64,000 nt of DNA from positions 2,336,001 to 2,400,000 of the forward strand of contig NZ_AHMO02000008.1 of assembly GCF_000243715.2 (NCBI RefSeq), written 5' to 3'. The DNA is from Leptospira broomii serovar Hurstbridge str. 5399. GTDB lineage: Bacteria; Spirochaetota; Leptospiria; Leptospirales; Leptospiraceae. Made by a program: the position numbers and the translations under genes. Below, one piece after another: positions 18,243-27,785 of this stretch. The notes beneath the pieces were generated by a model. The model ran no database searches, was not told the DNA's origin, and was given only the letters and a program-made list of their open reading frames with translations. The first letter of the stretch is position 1. Each line of letters starts with the position of its first letter.

Positions 18243-18312
18243 CGAAAGCACGATACTGAAAAGGTTTGATTTTATCCAACATTTATTTGGTAAATAATAG
18301 AAATTCCGAAAC

Positions 18313-19875
18313 ATGATCTTTGTAATTCTTATCGCAGCAGGAATCATCCTGATCGTCGCAGCAGGGTCCTTTTTAATCCAGTCCAAGAAGGACTCGTTTG
18401 AAAAGGCCCTTGCCCTTGCTGCTATGGGAAATTACGTGGATTCCCGAATTTTAATCCGAGACATTTTGGATGCGAATCCCTCGAACGTGAGGGCCCATTA
18501 CATCATGGCTAAGATTTACGCGATGGAAGGGGATCACGTCAACGAAGCCAGGCATTTAGAGAAAATTAAGAAAATCGGAACGTATGATAAGGATATTTCG
18601 GAAGTCGCGGTTTCGAATCGGATCGCCGATATTTACTATCAACAGGACTTATTCGAAGAATCCGTGTTTCATTATGTGGATACCTTATCTGCAGATCCGG
18701 AAAATCTCGAGGCGAACATAAGGATAGCCTTTATGGCTTTGGGTCAAAAAGAGTTCGGGATCGCCGATAAATTTCTTTCGCGCGTTCCGGACGATAAGGT
18801 AAAAATGACCGCCTTGTTTATCGCGAAAGGGGTTGTTGCCGCAACCTTAAGAAAAGGGGACGCCAAGCATTACTTCAAACAGGCCTTCGACGAAGAACCG
18901 GGATCGGCGGTTGCAGGATTTCTGTATTCCTTAACTCTCGCTCGTTCAGGTGAGCACGACGAGGCGATTAGAATAGCTAATTCGGTAGTCGATATAGTTA
19001 CGGACGAATACGTTCGATTCACATTATTCCAATTCATTATGTTGGAGTTTTTGCAAAAAGGAGATCTAAACGAAGCTCTCAAGCATTCTAGGCTTTGTAT
19101 GGAAATCGCCAGAAATAACGGCTGGAAGCAAGAGCTAATAGATTCCGATTTTCATTTCGCCTTAATTGCTGTCAAAATGGGTCGTTTGGAAGAGGCCAGC
19201 GAATATCTCATCGAAGCCGAGTCGGAGAGGGTCGACGACGACAGAATCATCGAGCTGGCAAACTATAAGTATCAGCTGGAAACAAAACGTCTGGAAGCGG
19301 GCAAACCTGCAAAGAGCGGTTACACCCCCGACGAAGAGATAGGCCGACTCTTACCCGAACTTTTTCCAGTGGAACGATATTACGAAATCTCAGGATTGAA
19401 ATCTTCCAAGTCCTTCCATATCAAAGGGATCATTGACGAAGAGGGCGGTAAAATCATCGCCGACATTAATAAAATCGGTATCAGCGCGTTGGATCATTTC
19501 CGCAGCCTGAAGGGCGTAGAATTCAAGAATCTTTGCGTTAAAGTAGTACTCGCTTTAAACTACACGATTAGTCGAGAGATCCCGAATAAGGAAGGAGACG
19601 GCCTGAACTTTATGGGATTAAGTAAGTCGGATAAAGAAACTCGCGCCTTGTTTAAATTCAGAAGATGGAAGGACGCAAAAGTTTCGGATATTTTTTTAAG
19701 AGATACATTGAGTCAAGTGAAGGATTTAAGTTTGGATAAGGCGTTCATCGTGGGGGACGCGGAATTCACCGACGGCGCGCGACGTTTTTTGGCGGATAAT
19801 TCGTCACGACTCTCCGTTCTCTATGGAAAAGATCTCGAGGAACTTTTGAAAAAAGCCTTAAAAACTTCAGTGTAA
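18313..19875 (+). CDS. Membrane-anchored TPR protein with inactivated Mrr-like nuclease domain
   Basis: A 520-residue protein. Residues 1-22 form one membrane helix ([20 protein letters not shown]), then TPR-like repeats span about 30-330 ([35 protein letters not shown], and so on). Residues about 395-515 match the outline of the Mrr-type restriction endonuclease fold: [46 protein letters not shown] and [13 protein letters not shown]. In active Mrr enzymes the core is E, G-x-D and Q-x-K; here Q-x-K reads KFR and the ID is lost, so cleavage is unlikely. It faces away from the ABC operon. A scaffold that assembles proteins at the membrane is an inference. Confidence 0.66.
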   Translation: MIFVILIAAGIILIVAAGSFLIQSKKDSFEKALALAAMGNYVDSRILIRDILDANPSNVRAHYIMAKIYAMEGDHVNEARHLEKIKKIGTYDKDISEVAVSNRIADIYYQQDLFEESVFHYVDTLSADPENLEANIRIAFMALGQKEFGIADKFLSRVPDDKVKMTALFIAKGVVAATLRKGDAKHYFKQAFDEEPGSAVAGFLYSLTLARSGEHDEAIRIANSVVDIVTDEYVRFTLFQFIMLEFLQKGDLNEALKHSRLCMEIARNNGWKQELIDSDFHFALIAVKMGRLEEASEYLIEAESERVDDDRIIELANYKYQLETKRLEAGKPAKSGYTPDEEIGRLLPELFPVERYYEISGLKSSKSFHIKGIIDEEGGKIIADINKIGISALDHFRSLKGVEFKNLCVKVVLALNYTISREIPNKEGDGLNFMGLSKSDKETRALFKFRRWKDAKVSDIFLRDTLSQVKDLSLDKAFIVGDAEFTDGARRFLADNSSRLSVLYGKDLEELLKKALKTSV

Positions 19876-20016
19876 ATTCGGAACTAAGACGGTGGAAACC
19901 GGTTCTAATTTCTAAGCATTTTCCTATTCGATCCTAGCGTTGCATTTTATTTTTTATATCATTGTTCTCGGTTTCCAAGAAGGTTTCTAAAATCGAATGA
20001 AGGAGAAAGATAACTT

Positions 20017-20628
20017 TTGAAAACCGATAGATTTATACAAAGCAGCAGCCGTCAAAATAAGCCGGGATCTATTTTTTTTTCGACAATACTGATCGGTCTT
20101 GTTGCAATTCTGAACTGTTCGAAAGAAGGGATAGTGCGTAGCTCTGTCGTTGAGAGTAGTCCTTCCGTCGAGAAATCCAAAATTTTCCTAGCCGGCCATA
20201 CCGGCGAATATTCGAAAGATAGTGATGAAATCTTATCTATTTTGCGAAAACTTATAGCAGGAACCGTTCAAAAAGATCTAAGCTTTCTACCGAATTTAGT
20301 TTCAGAGGAAGAAGGAATCTATCTGGATATAAAAGGCCATTGGACTCGAAAGAAACTGGTCGAGGAACTTTCCGCGGAAAACAATTATTTCAGAACTTAT
20401 TTTTTTGATCGAGACGCGCTAGAGAGGGTAAAGAAAAACTCGAACGTTAGAACGGTCCGAGATCTTCTACTTTCTTCGAAAGGAATCGAAGCCGACTTTT
20501 ACTTCGAAACCCCTTCTGCATGCGAAGTGAAACTTCGATTTAAGGAAAATCGAAAGTTGGAATCTGAACTCATAAATCCGTACTTTAGCAAGATACGCGG
20601 AAAATGGTACGTTCATCGGCTATTCTAG
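20017..20628 (+). CDS. Putative lipoprotein of unknown function
   Basis: A 203-residue product from a TTG start that follows AGGAGAAAG at 20001-20009, with spacing of about 7. An N-terminal basic stretch is followed by the hydrophobic SIFFSTILIGLVAILNC, a lipobox ending in Cys34, so it is probably a lipoprotein with a longer than usual n-region. The mature part is soluble and helix/strand mixed (LIAGTVQKDLSFLPNLVSEEE and FYFETPSACEVKLRF are the clearest segments). I do not recognise the family. It lies 78 bases upstream of the efflux genes and may be co-transcribed with them. Confidence 0.68.
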   Translation: MKTDRFIQSSSRQNKPGSIFFSTILIGLVAILNCSKEGIVRSSVVESSPSVEKSKIFLAGHTGEYSKDSDEILSILRKLIAGTVQKDLSFLPNLVSEEEGIYLDIKGHWTRKKLVEELSAENNYFRTYFFDRDALERVKKNSNVRTVRDLLLSSKGIEADFYFETPSACEVKLRFKENRKLESELINPYFSKIRGKWYVHRLF

Positions 20629-20705
20629 AAATCTAGCGTTTGACGAAGACAAACCTACTTGCGGGCAACGATAGGAAATGCGGGAATAGTAAATAAGGCC
20701 GGCGA

Positions 20706-22169
20706 ATGCGATCCAAGTCATTGTTAATACAACATAAGAATCGCATCTTGAATGCTCGACATAGGGCAATGTCGATCGCCGGTATCCTGCTCTTGCCGAC
20801 TCTTTTCCTTCTGCCAATTTCGGCGGGTCTACTTTTGTCGGAAACAATTCCCTTCGAAACTTCTTCGGAGGAAAAAAAAGGAATCACAATTCCAAAGTTT
20901 AATCCTATTTCTGTTTCGGAGAGTCCGACCGGTCCCCAAGGAAGTTCGATCCGACTGATCGATTGGGACATTGATCGATTAACGGAATATGCCGTTTCCA
21001 ATAATCCTCTTTATCTTTCGGAGCGGCAAAATATGGGAATTTCCCGAGGCGCAGTGATCACAGCCTCCTTGTATCGGAATCCTATATTGCAATTCCAGCA
21101 ACAATTCATCGGCGGAAATCCGAATACGCAGGGCGGTAGTCCTGAAACGGCTCCTGCTCTTTATCAGGATTTAGACGTCTATGGCGTGGTTCCGTTAAGG
21201 ACTAGAGTTGCTAAGAAATCTTTCGAAGCTTCGATTGCCGATTTTAAGAACTTCGATCGAGTTTTCAGGATGCGTCTCCGACAAAATTACTGGGCTTTCG
21301 TTTTCCTCACTCTACTTGTCGATACCAACAAGGAATTTTACGAGAATTATAGCGACTTACTGGAACTCACGAAATTTCGAGTTCAGAAAGGAGATATTTC
21401 TCCATTGGAATTCGAAAGGCTGGAATTGGAAAGAATCCAGGTGGAGAAATATTACCGGGATGCGATCGTTCATAGGCAATCGATCGAAAAGGATCTGCGA
21501 ATTCTGAGCGGACTTTCCGAAAAAGAGGGCGTCTTTGCTTTTAAAGTGGATTCCATGCGATTTAAATCCCTGGAAGAATTAGGGCTTCATTTGCGGGAGG
21601 AATATATCTCGAACGATCGTCCGGATATCGTCGCTTTGGAACAAAGGCTTCAAGAAAAGAAGATGAATATCGAACTCCAGAGAAAGGAGGCCTTGGGCTG
21701 GCTCCAGGTCGGCGGAGAATGGAGGATCAAAGGAGGCGAGAATTACGGCGGAGTGTTCGCTACGATTCCGATTCCTATGAACGATCGGGGTCAGGGAAAA
21801 GTATTTGCAGCCAAGGAAGAATATCGCAAGTTCGAACTAGCGTTGGATGCCAAAAAAAGGGAAGTAGATGCCGAGATCGAAGCCGCTAAAAAGGAACTAC
21901 TAGCCCGGGAAGAATTACTCACTAAGTACGAACGAATTAATTTATTACAAAAAAATAAACAATTAGAGGAGAAATCGCGGATCGCCTATGTGCGAGGCGC
22001 CTCCGATCAGGTTACGTTCCTTCAAGCGGAAAAAAATTATCTTATAATTCTTCGCGAATATTACGATCTTCTTTATCTTTATTTCAATGCAGTCGAAGCC
22101 TTTAAGGCCGCGACCGGAAAAAATTCCGATATTAAAGCCAGCACGCAAAGTAAAGGAGACGAGCGATGA
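20706..22169 (+). CDS. TolC family outer-membrane efflux protein
   Basis: A 487-residue outer membrane factor of the CzcC/TolC type, with long alpha-helical hairpins (VFRMRLRQNYWAFVFLTLLVDTN, LLELTKFRVQKGDISPLEFERLELER) and the second half repeating the pattern (QLEEKSRIAYVRGASDQVTFL, LREYYDLLYLYFNAVEAFKAAT). The signal peptide core is SIAGILLLPTLFLLPISAG, so Met22 (ATG 20769) may be the functional start rather than 20706. It makes the outer-membrane channel of a tripartite exporter. The adaptor gene overlaps its end by four bases. No inner-membrane pump gene follows. Confidence 0.85.
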   Translation: MRSKSLLIQHKNRILNARHRAMSIAGILLLPTLFLLPISAGLLLSETIPFETSSEEKKGITIPKFNPISVSESPTGPQGSSIRLIDWDIDRLTEYAVSNNPLYLSERQNMGISRGAVITASLYRNPILQFQQQFIGGNPNTQGGSPETAPALYQDLDVYGVVPLRTRVAKKSFEASIADFKNFDRVFRMRLRQNYWAFVFLTLLVDTNKEFYENYSDLLELTKFRVQKGDISPLEFERLELERIQVEKYYRDAIVHRQSIEKDLRILSGLSEKEGVFAFKVDSMRFKSLEELGLHLREEYISNDRPDIVALEQRLQEKKMNIELQRKEALGWLQVGGEWRIKGGENYGGVFATIPIPMNDRGQGKVFAAKEEYRKFELALDAKKREVDAEIEAAKKELLAREELLTKYERINLLQKNKQLEEKSRIAYVRGASDQVTFLQAEKNYLIILREYYDLLYLYFNAVEAFKAATGKNSDIKASTQSKGDER

Positions 22170-23344
22170 AAGCCATTTTACAACGATATAAACTCCTTAT
22201 TTTTCTGATCGTTCTCGTTTCGGGTGCGGCGTACGGCTATAAACAATATTATAAAAAGAAATCGGATAAAAAAATGACGGAAGTATCCCGTAATTTTTTT
22301 ACCGTGCCGGAGGAAATCTTAAAGCGACATCCTTTAACGTTTGTTAGCTTAAAAGAAGTCTCCCAATTCGAGGAACTTGCACTCCCGGGTCGCATCACTT
22401 ACGATCCCGAGAGCATGGCTAGGGTCGGCTCCACGGTGGAAGCTAAGATCAAGAAGGTTTTGGTCCGCGAAGGGGATCGAGTGAATCAAGGTTCTCCCCT
22501 TGCAATTCTTTCATCCGTACAATTAGGCGAAGTCGAAGCCGCCTACGTAAAGGCGAGAGCCTCTCTAGAAGCTTTAAAACTCCAGGCAGACAGGGCAAAA
22601 GAACTCTTTGAAATGAAAGTCACTTCCGCTAAGGAATATGAGCTCGCCACTATGCAATATAAGACAGCCAAAACCGAAGTGGAAACGACTCGAATAAAAT
22701 TGGAAAACTACGGATTGACTTCTTCCGAAATAGAAGGAATCGAGAGAGGAGTATACGTCTCCTCAAATCTGGTTTTAAGAAGCCCGATAAACGGAGAAGT
22801 TACCGAGAGAAAAGCGATCATAGGCCAGCAAACTTCAAGGAACGAAGAGTTATTTACTGTGGCAAATTTAAATAACCTTTGGGTCCTGTTGGACGTTTAT
22901 GAAAAGGATCTTGAAGGAGTGAGAGAAGGTGCACAGGCCACTATTTATCCGTTCGGAAACGAAGAAAGCACCAAGATACAAGGTCGGGTCGCCTATGTCG
23001 GAGCGATTTTGGATAGCGTTAAGCGAACAGCCAAAATTAGAATCATGGTTTCGAATCGCGGAGGCAAGTTGAAGCCGGGGCAAACAGTTACCGCTAAAGT
23101 AGCCGGATTGGTGGTAAGTAAAGGCGAAGGAAAACGAAAAACTTTACCTTTGGAAGCAGTTCATGAAATCGAAGGTAGGTCGGTAGTATTCGTTCATCAT
23201 GACGATGGTACTTTCGAGGCAATGGACGTTGTTACTGGAGATACGATCGGCGAAGATGTGATTATCCTGAGCGGATTACAGGATGGAATTCAAGTCGTTT
23301 CCAAAGGCTCTTTTGTATTAAAAAGCGAGTATCTCAAATATTAA
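22166..23344 (+). CDS. RND-type efflux periplasmic adaptor (CusB/CzcB family)
   Basis: A 392-residue membrane-fusion protein with an N-terminal membrane anchor (LLIFLIVLVSGAAYGY). The lipoyl-like half is ARVGSTVEAKIKKVLVREGD, then a helical hairpin (EAAYVKARASLEALKLQA … TAKTEVETTRIKLENYG), then the second lipoyl half (LRSPINGEVTERKAIIGQQ) and a barrel domain with TVANLNNLWVLLDVYEKDL. Such proteins bridge an inner-membrane RND pump to TolC. The usual third gene (czcA/cusA) is absent downstream, where a non-coding stretch and lexA follow. The pump may be elsewhere, or the pair may serve a different transporter. No Met-rich metal site is seen. Confidence 0.86.
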   Translation: MKAILQRYKLLIFLIVLVSGAAYGYKQYYKKKSDKKMTEVSRNFFTVPEEILKRHPLTFVSLKEVSQFEELALPGRITYDPESMARVGSTVEAKIKKVLVREGDRVNQGSPLAILSSVQLGEVEAAYVKARASLEALKLQADRAKELFEMKVTSAKEYELATMQYKTAKTEVETTRIKLENYGLTSSEIEGIERGVYVSSNLVLRSPINGEVTERKAIIGQQTSRNEELFTVANLNNLWVLLDVYEKDLEGVREGAQATIYPFGNEESTKIQGRVAYVGAILDSVKRTAKIRIMVSNRGGKLKPGQTVTAKVAGLVVSKGEGKRKTLPLEAVHEIEGRSVVFVHHDDGTFEAMDVVTGDTIGEDVIILSGLQDGIQVVSKGSFVLKSEYLKY

Positions 23345-23522
23345 TTAGAAAATCTGATAGATAGATTTCCCTCCGATTATAGAACGCTAAAATTACCTCC
23401 TTCGACGAATTGTTCGCGCTTTTTTTTCATCTGTGTAGGAGCTCCCTCGGGTTTTTTCTTATATCTTACTGGTCAAATCGGCATTTTTGTGATTTATGGC
23501 TATTCCACCGCTTCGCTCCGGC

Positions 23523-23543
23523 CCCCGCCCAGGAAGGGTGGGG
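23523..23543. repeat. GC-rich hairpin repeat, copy 1
   Basis: CCCCGCCC, loop AGGAA, GGGTGGGG form an 8-bp stem with one G-T pair. The same arrangement, with loop AGGAA or its complement TTCCT, occurs at 34527-34547 and 34716-34735. To its left, TTCCACCGC…CCGGCCCC matches the reverse complement of 34543-34562. Confidence 0.7.
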
Positions 23544-23620
23544 CGTGCCAGTCTGATTTCACCCCTGGATAGGGAAAATCAACCCTTGATAAGATCGAAT
23601 CGGCCATAACCCAAAAAAGT

Positions 23621-23656
23621 ACTTGCACAACATCCATTCACTAATAACTTGTTAAG
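23621..23656 (+). promoter_or_regulatory. Candidate LexA operator/promoter region
   Basis: Two ACTTG-headed sites, ACTTGCACAA (23621-23630) and ACTTGTTAAG (23647-23656), lie 26 bases apart just before the lexA start; each has partial dyad symmetry. LexA usually represses its own gene, so these are candidate operators. They do not match the published Bacillus or E. coli SOS boxes and I cannot confirm a match to the Leptospira box. Confidence 0.3.
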
Positions 23657-23657
23657 C

Positions 23658-24266
23658 ATGAAGGATTTGACGGAAAAGCAACTCGCAGTGCTCCATTTTA
23701 TCACAAACGTAATCAAAGAACGTGGGTTTCCTCCTACAATCCGGGAAATCGGAGATGAATTTGGTATTACTGCCAAAGGCGCTTACGATCACCTTAAAGC
23801 GATTGAAAAGAAGGGATATCTAAAGACTTCGAAAAACCAATCTAGGGCGATTGAGTTGATGAGGCAGAGTCCGTTCGAGACTCTTAATGTTCCGACTCCT
23901 AGTATTCCGTTGATTGGAAGGGTGGCGGCCGGACTTCCGATTTTAGCCGAAGAAAATATCGAATCGTACATTCCTGTCCCTGAAGAACTAGCGTCCAAAG
24001 GAATGACTTTCGCTCTAAAAGTGCAAGGCGATTCCATGGTGGAAGCCGGAATCAGCGACGGAGACATTGCTATTATCCAGAAACGAGATATTGCTCGTAA
24101 TGGAGAGATCGTGGTCGCCCTAATTGATGATGAAGCGACGCTTAAAGTGTATTATAAGGAAGCTGATCACGTTCGTCTCGAAGCCAGGAATGCAAAATAC
24201 AAGCCCATTAAAACTAAGAAAGCCGTGATAATCGGTAAACTCATCGGACTTTATCGGGTGTATTGA
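23658..24266 (+). CDS. lexA: LexA SOS repressor / S24 autoprotease
   Basis: The start is taken as ATG 23658 (MKDLTEKQLAVLHF); a TTG at 23649 is also in frame. The N-terminal winged helix (TIREIGDEFGITAKGAYDHLKAIEKKGYL) binds SOS boxes. The cleavage site is Ala91-Gly92 in GRVAAGLP, and the catalytic dyad is Ser126 in QGDSMVEAG and Lys163 in ATLKVYY. On DNA damage RecA filaments trigger self-cleavage and release of repair genes. At about 202 residues it has the normal length. It stands at the head of a run of same-strand genes (lipoprotein, protease, tsaD, pssA), but the 57-base gap after it makes a shared transcript uncertain. Confidence 0.95.
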   Translation: MKDLTEKQLAVLHFITNVIKERGFPPTIREIGDEFGITAKGAYDHLKAIEKKGYLKTSKNQSRAIELMRQSPFETLNVPTPSIPLIGRVAAGLPILAEENIESYIPVPEELASKGMTFALKVQGDSMVEAGISDGDIAIIQKRDIARNGEIVVALIDDEATLKVYYKEADHVRLEARNAKYKPIKTKKAVIIGKLIGLYRVY

Positions 24267-24323
24267 TTTAGGGAAGAATTCCTGGTTGACACTTTCTTCT
24301 GACGGGAAAAAAATTCTGAAAGA

Positions 24324-24626
24324 GTGAATTCCCCGTCAGTGTACCGCAAATTCGCGGTTTCCCTCCTCTTTCTCCTACTTGCATTTTGCGCTTCTCCCAA
24401 GAAAGAAATCGGAGATGCAGAATTAAAATTGGTACTGGATTATCTTGCCGAGGCAAGATTCGGCGAGAGGTTATCCTCCGTATCGGAAAAGCCCATACCG
24501 AACGATAAACAGATTTTCTTAACGGCATGTGAACGCTATATGCTCGATTCAGATGCAGTTTTAAAAATTTTGAAAGTCAAAAACCCGCAGATTTATTCTA
24601 GCCTGGTCAAGTCCTATGAAAACTAA
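24324..24626 (+). CDS. Small putative lipoprotein upstream of the S41 protease
   Basis: A 100-residue product from GTG 24324, or GTG 24339 giving the shorter YRKFAVSLL start. The signal peptide FAVSLLFLLLAFC ends in a lipobox AFC-A, so Cys is likely lipidated. The mature part has only about 80 residues, is helical, and contains one more Cys in FLTACERYM. I do not recognise a family. Its last 11 bases overlap the protease gene start at 24616, so translation is coupled and the lipoprotein may act with the protease in the envelope; that is an inference. Confidence 0.66.
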   Translation: MNSPSVYRKFAVSLLFLLLAFCASPKKEIGDAELKLVLDYLAEARFGERLSSVSEKPIPNDKQIFLTACERYMLDSDAVLKILKVKNPQIYSSLVKSYEN

Positions 24627-25986
24627 AGAAAGGCTAGCTTGGACCGGCGTCGTATTAGTCCTGCTTTTTGCCCTACTGTTTCGTCCGACTCCAGTGAAGG
24701 CGATCTCGGAAACCTCCGAGAAATACCTACAATTATTTCATGAAGTCTTAGGACTAGTACAAAACGGGTACGTAGAACCAGTCGATGAAGAAAAAGTTTT
24801 TATAGGGGCAATAAAAGGTCTCATCGCTTCTTTAGGTGATCCTCATTCTACCTTCCTGGACGAGGAAGAATATAGACAAATGAAAGAGGAGACTCGAGGA
24901 AGCTTTGGCGGTCTCGGAATGGAGGTCGCTTTTGCGGACGGAGCCATCGTCGTTGTTTCTCCGATCGAAGATACCCCCGCCATGCGTGCTGGGATATTAC
25001 CCCAAGATAGAATCATCGAGATCGACGGAAAAAGCACGGCGAATCTAGGTTATTCCGAAGGGATTAAACTTATGAGAGGTAAGCCCGGTTCCTCGGTATC
25101 GATTAAGCTAGAGCGTAAAAATCAGAAGGAGCCGATTCAACTTACATTAGTTCGCGAGAATATTCAAATTCGTTACGTTCGATCCCACTTCTTTAATAAG
25201 GAAAAAGTGGGATATATTCGCTTAAACCAATTTATGGGCGAAAATACACAGGAAGAATTTAAGAAACAACTTAAAGCTCTTGTGGATAAAAAAGCGGAGG
25301 GACTCGTCGTGGATCTGCGAATGAATCCGGGGGGTCTTTTACCTCTTGCGTCGGCGCTCTCGGATCTTTTTCTTCCTCCCGGTTTGGATATCGTTTCGGT
25401 AAAAGGTAGAGGTGGGGAGTTAGCCGACACGGCAAAATCTTCCAATTCTCCCGATAAGTTCACTAAGATTCCGATGGTAGTTTTGATAAACGAAGGCTCA
25501 GCTTCCGCGTCGGAAATTTTTGCGGGGGCTATGCAGGATCATGCGAGAGCAAAAATTTTAGGGACAACATCTTACGGAAAGGGCTCGGTTCAGTTTGTGT
25601 ATTCTCTTTCATACGGTAATGCGGTAAAACTGACCGTTCAAAAATACTATACACCGTCGGGTCGTTCTCTACATGGAAAAGGAATCCAACCTGATATCGT
25701 CGTAAAGGCAATCGAACCTACGGAAGACGATCGGTTTTATCTTCGTAAGATGGGAGAAAAGAAACTCCTAGATCAGTTAATCTTGAAATTTCCCGATTAT
25801 AGCGAACAAAATTTTCAACTGTTCGAAAAGGCTTTGAAAGAGCTTGGAATCAAGCTTTCCTCGGACGTGGCTCGTATTCTTTTTAAGAATCGCACTCAAT
25901 CCGAAAAGGAAAGGACTACTACGGATTTGGATTTGGATCCGCAACTTCGTAAAGCGATCGAAATACTTTCGGAAAAAAAATCCTAA
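24616..25986 (+). CDS. S41 family carboxy-terminal processing protease (CtpA-like)
   Basis: A 456-residue periplasmic protease. The N-terminal membrane segment is LAWTGVVLVLLFALLF, and the first domain runs to GDPHSTFLDEEE. A PDZ domain (GLGMEVAFADGAIVVVSP … GILPQDRIIEIDGK) follows. The catalytic Ser lies in NEGSASASEIFAGAMQDH and the Lys in TTSYGKGSVQ. It cleaves C-termini of envelope proteins, as Tsp/Prc and CtpA do. The C-terminal tail after the VVKAIEP block extends about 80 residues with acidic repeats. It overlaps the small lipoprotein gene before it and precedes tsaD by nine bases. Confidence 0.92.
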   Translation: MKTKERLAWTGVVLVLLFALLFRPTPVKAISETSEKYLQLFHEVLGLVQNGYVEPVDEEKVFIGAIKGLIASLGDPHSTFLDEEEYRQMKEETRGSFGGLGMEVAFADGAIVVVSPIEDTPAMRAGILPQDRIIEIDGKSTANLGYSEGIKLMRGKPGSSVSIKLERKNQKEPIQLTLVRENIQIRYVRSHFFNKEKVGYIRLNQFMGENTQEEFKKQLKALVDKKAEGLVVDLRMNPGGLLPLASALSDLFLPPGLDIVSVKGRGGELADTAKSSNSPDKFTKIPMVVLINEGSASASEIFAGAMQDHARAKILGTTSYGKGSVQFVYSLSYGNAVKLTVQKYYTPSGRSLHGKGIQPDIVVKAIEPTEDDRFYLRKMGEKKLLDQLILKFPDYSEQNFQLFEKALKELGIKLSSDVARILFKNRTQSEKERTTTDLDLDPQLRKAIEILSEKKS

Positions 25987-25995
25987 TTCATTTAG

Positions 25996-27012
25996 ATGAT
26001 CGGACTCGGAATAGAAAGCAGTTGCGACGAAACTAGTCTAGGAATCGTCAAGGACGGACGAGAACTTCTGTCCTTAAAAATTTTTAGTCAGATCGATCTT
26101 CATAAACCCTTTCGTGGAATTGTTCCCGAAATAGCATCTCGCGCTCATCTGGAAAAAATCAACATTTTGCTTTCGGAAGTCTTGGAAGAATCCGGTCTTG
26201 AACTCAAGGATTTGGGATACATTGCAGTCACTCGATCGCCTGGATTAACCGGTTCTTTGATGATCGGCGCACAATTGGCGCGTTGTATTCATGCGGTTTA
26301 TAATACTCCCATTATCCCTCTTTGCCATTTACAGGCTCATTTTGCGGTACTTCAATTGGAAGGAGTGGAACCGATTTTTCCAAGCATAGGCTTACTTCTT
26401 TCAGGCGGAAACTCCGCAATTTATCGCATTTCCGAATTTGGCAGAATGGAGACGATCGGTGATACGATGGATGATGCATTAGGCGAGGCATTTGATAAGG
26501 TCGCCGGCCTGCTCGGATTGCCGTATCCTGGAGGACCGATAATAGAAGAATATGCGTCCTCCTACCGGCCTGAAAAAGGGGAGAAGGATTTGCTCCCGCC
26601 TTTATTACGAAATTTGGAACATTCGCGGGTTGCTTTCTCGTTTTCAGGTTTGAAAACGGCTGTTGCAAATTTGATTGCGAAGCAACCCGACCTATCGATT
26701 TCCAAGGTCTGCTATCATTTTCAAAAGACTGCGTTCGAATTGGTGGAACGAAATATTAAGCGAGCCGTGGAAATTACGGGGATTAAGAGAGTTCTCGCAG
26801 CAGGAGGGGTCTTGGCGAATACGACGCTCAAGCATCGACTGGAGGATCTTGCGGAAAAAAATTCCCTGGAATTTTTTTCGCCCAGAAAAAAGATCTACTG
26901 CACGGATAATGGAGCGATGGTAGCGGCTCTAGGTTATTATTTATTTCAGAAAGGCTATTCTAAAAGTTTGGAGTTCACGGTTAGTCCCGTGAGACAGGAG
27001 ACGTACGTATGA
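25996..27012 (+). CDS. tsaD: tRNA N6-adenosine threonylcarbamoyltransferase TsaD
   Basis: A 338-residue Kae1/TsaD protein that transfers the threonylcarbamoyl group to A37 of ANN-decoding tRNAs together with TsaB and TsaE. The opening [16 protein letters not shown], the metal-binding His pair in CHLQAHF, the glycine-rich [29 protein letters not shown] and FSGLKTAV are family hallmarks, and the nucleotide site [13 protein letters not shown] is intact. The start is ATG 25996, nine bases after the protease stop. The last bases overlap pssA by ATGA. Essential in most bacteria. Confidence 0.95.
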   Translation: MIGLGIESSCDETSLGIVKDGRELLSLKIFSQIDLHKPFRGIVPEIASRAHLEKINILLSEVLEESGLELKDLGYIAVTRSPGLTGSLMIGAQLARCIHAVYNTPIIPLCHLQAHFAVLQLEGVEPIFPSIGLLLSGGNSAIYRISEFGRMETIGDTMDDALGEAFDKVAGLLGLPYPGGPIIEEYASSYRPEKGEKDLLPPLLRNLEHSRVAFSFSGLKTAVANLIAKQPDLSISKVCYHFQKTAFELVERNIKRAVEITGIKRVLAAGGVLANTTLKHRLEDLAEKNSLEFFSPRKKIYCTDNGAMVAALGYYLFQKGYSKSLEFTVSPVRQETYV

Positions 27013-27764
27013 ACCGTAAGCTAAGTTGGATCCCGAACACGATCACTCTCGGAAATTTAACCATGGGATTTGTTTCCATTCTCATTGCGGCAGAAGCCAC
27101 CGGGAACGGCCCCCAGGCTTATATCTTAAGCGGATTTTTTATACTTTTAGCGGCCATATGCGACGGTCTCGACGGTATGGTCGCCCGAGCTCTAGATGCC
27201 ACGAGCGAATTAGGGGCCGATTTGGACAGTTTGGCCGATCTTACCGCCTTTGGTATCGCACCTGGATTCCTTTTTTATAATATGGTTTTAAGCGAATATA
27301 AAATCGACGTCTTCGGTAAGGAAGATCTCTTCCCCATCGGAATGCTCTTAGCTGCGGTGTTCCCGATTTGCGCGGCTTATCGTCTCGCAAGATTCAATGT
27401 TGCCCACGATCCTGCGTCTTTTACCGGATTGCCTTCTCCCGTAGCGGGAGTGACGATCGGATTCCTTCCCATCTTTCTCAATCGGGATAATATACCGCAC
27501 TGGATTACGATTCCCTTGTTTTTGCTGATCGCAATATTAATGGTCTCTAATGTTCGATACGGCAAGCCGCAGGTGGCGATCCGATCCAAGTTAACGCCGG
27601 GAAAGGCCGCTCTGATGCTTCTCGCCGCCGCAATTTTGCTCGTATTTGTCGGGTTTAACCGTTGGCCCTGGTTGATTTATGGTCTTATTTTTCTATATAT
27701 ATTTTCCGGTTTAATTACCTTCCTGATACATCTTCTACAGGATTTTCGCGTAAAATTAGATTAA
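27009..27764 (+). CDS. pssA: CDP-diacylglycerol--serine O-phosphatidyltransferase
   Basis: A 251-residue membrane protein of the CDP-alcohol phosphatidyltransferase family. The signature D-x2-D-G-x2-A-R-x8-G-x3-D-x3-D is complete, with Asp52, Asp55, Asp73 and Asp77. It makes phosphatidylserine from CDP-DAG and serine, the first step to phosphatidylethanolamine. The opening [18 protein letters not shown] and the remaining six or so helices fit the Bacillus-type PssA rather than the soluble E. coli enzyme. It is the last gene of the lexA-side run and converges, 21 bases away, on an outer-membrane protein gene. Confidence 0.92.
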   Translation: MNRKLSWIPNTITLGNLTMGFVSILIAAEATGNGPQAYILSGFFILLAAICDGLDGMVARALDATSELGADLDSLADLTAFGIAPGFLFYNMVLSEYKIDVFGKEDLFPIGMLLAAVFPICAAYRLARFNVAHDPASFTGLPSPVAGVTIGFLPIFLNRDNIPHWITIPLFLLIAILMVSNVRYGKPQVAIRSKLTPGKAALMLLAAAILLVFVGFNRWPWLIYGLIFLYIFSGLITFLIHLLQDFRVKLD

Positions 27765-27785
27765 ACTAGATTCGGATATTGATTT

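Larger units (their letters stand above)
23345..23657. other. Intergenic region before lexA with GC-rich repeat half-element
   Basis: This 313-base stretch has no gene that I can support. It holds a copy of a GC-rich hairpin (23523-23543), an ATCTGTGTAGGAGCTCC stretch near 23438-23455, which resembles the short palindromic repeats common in Leptospira, and the likely lexA promoter at its right end. The repeat copy is in inverted orientation to the 34527 copy. Confidence 0.5.

Noticed and set aside
18085..18386. Longer N-terminus for the FtsX-like permease, or a 65-codon ORF in another frame
   Set aside because: The upstream part overlaps the start of the TPR gene and adds no membrane helix typical of the family; the other frame has no recognisable features.
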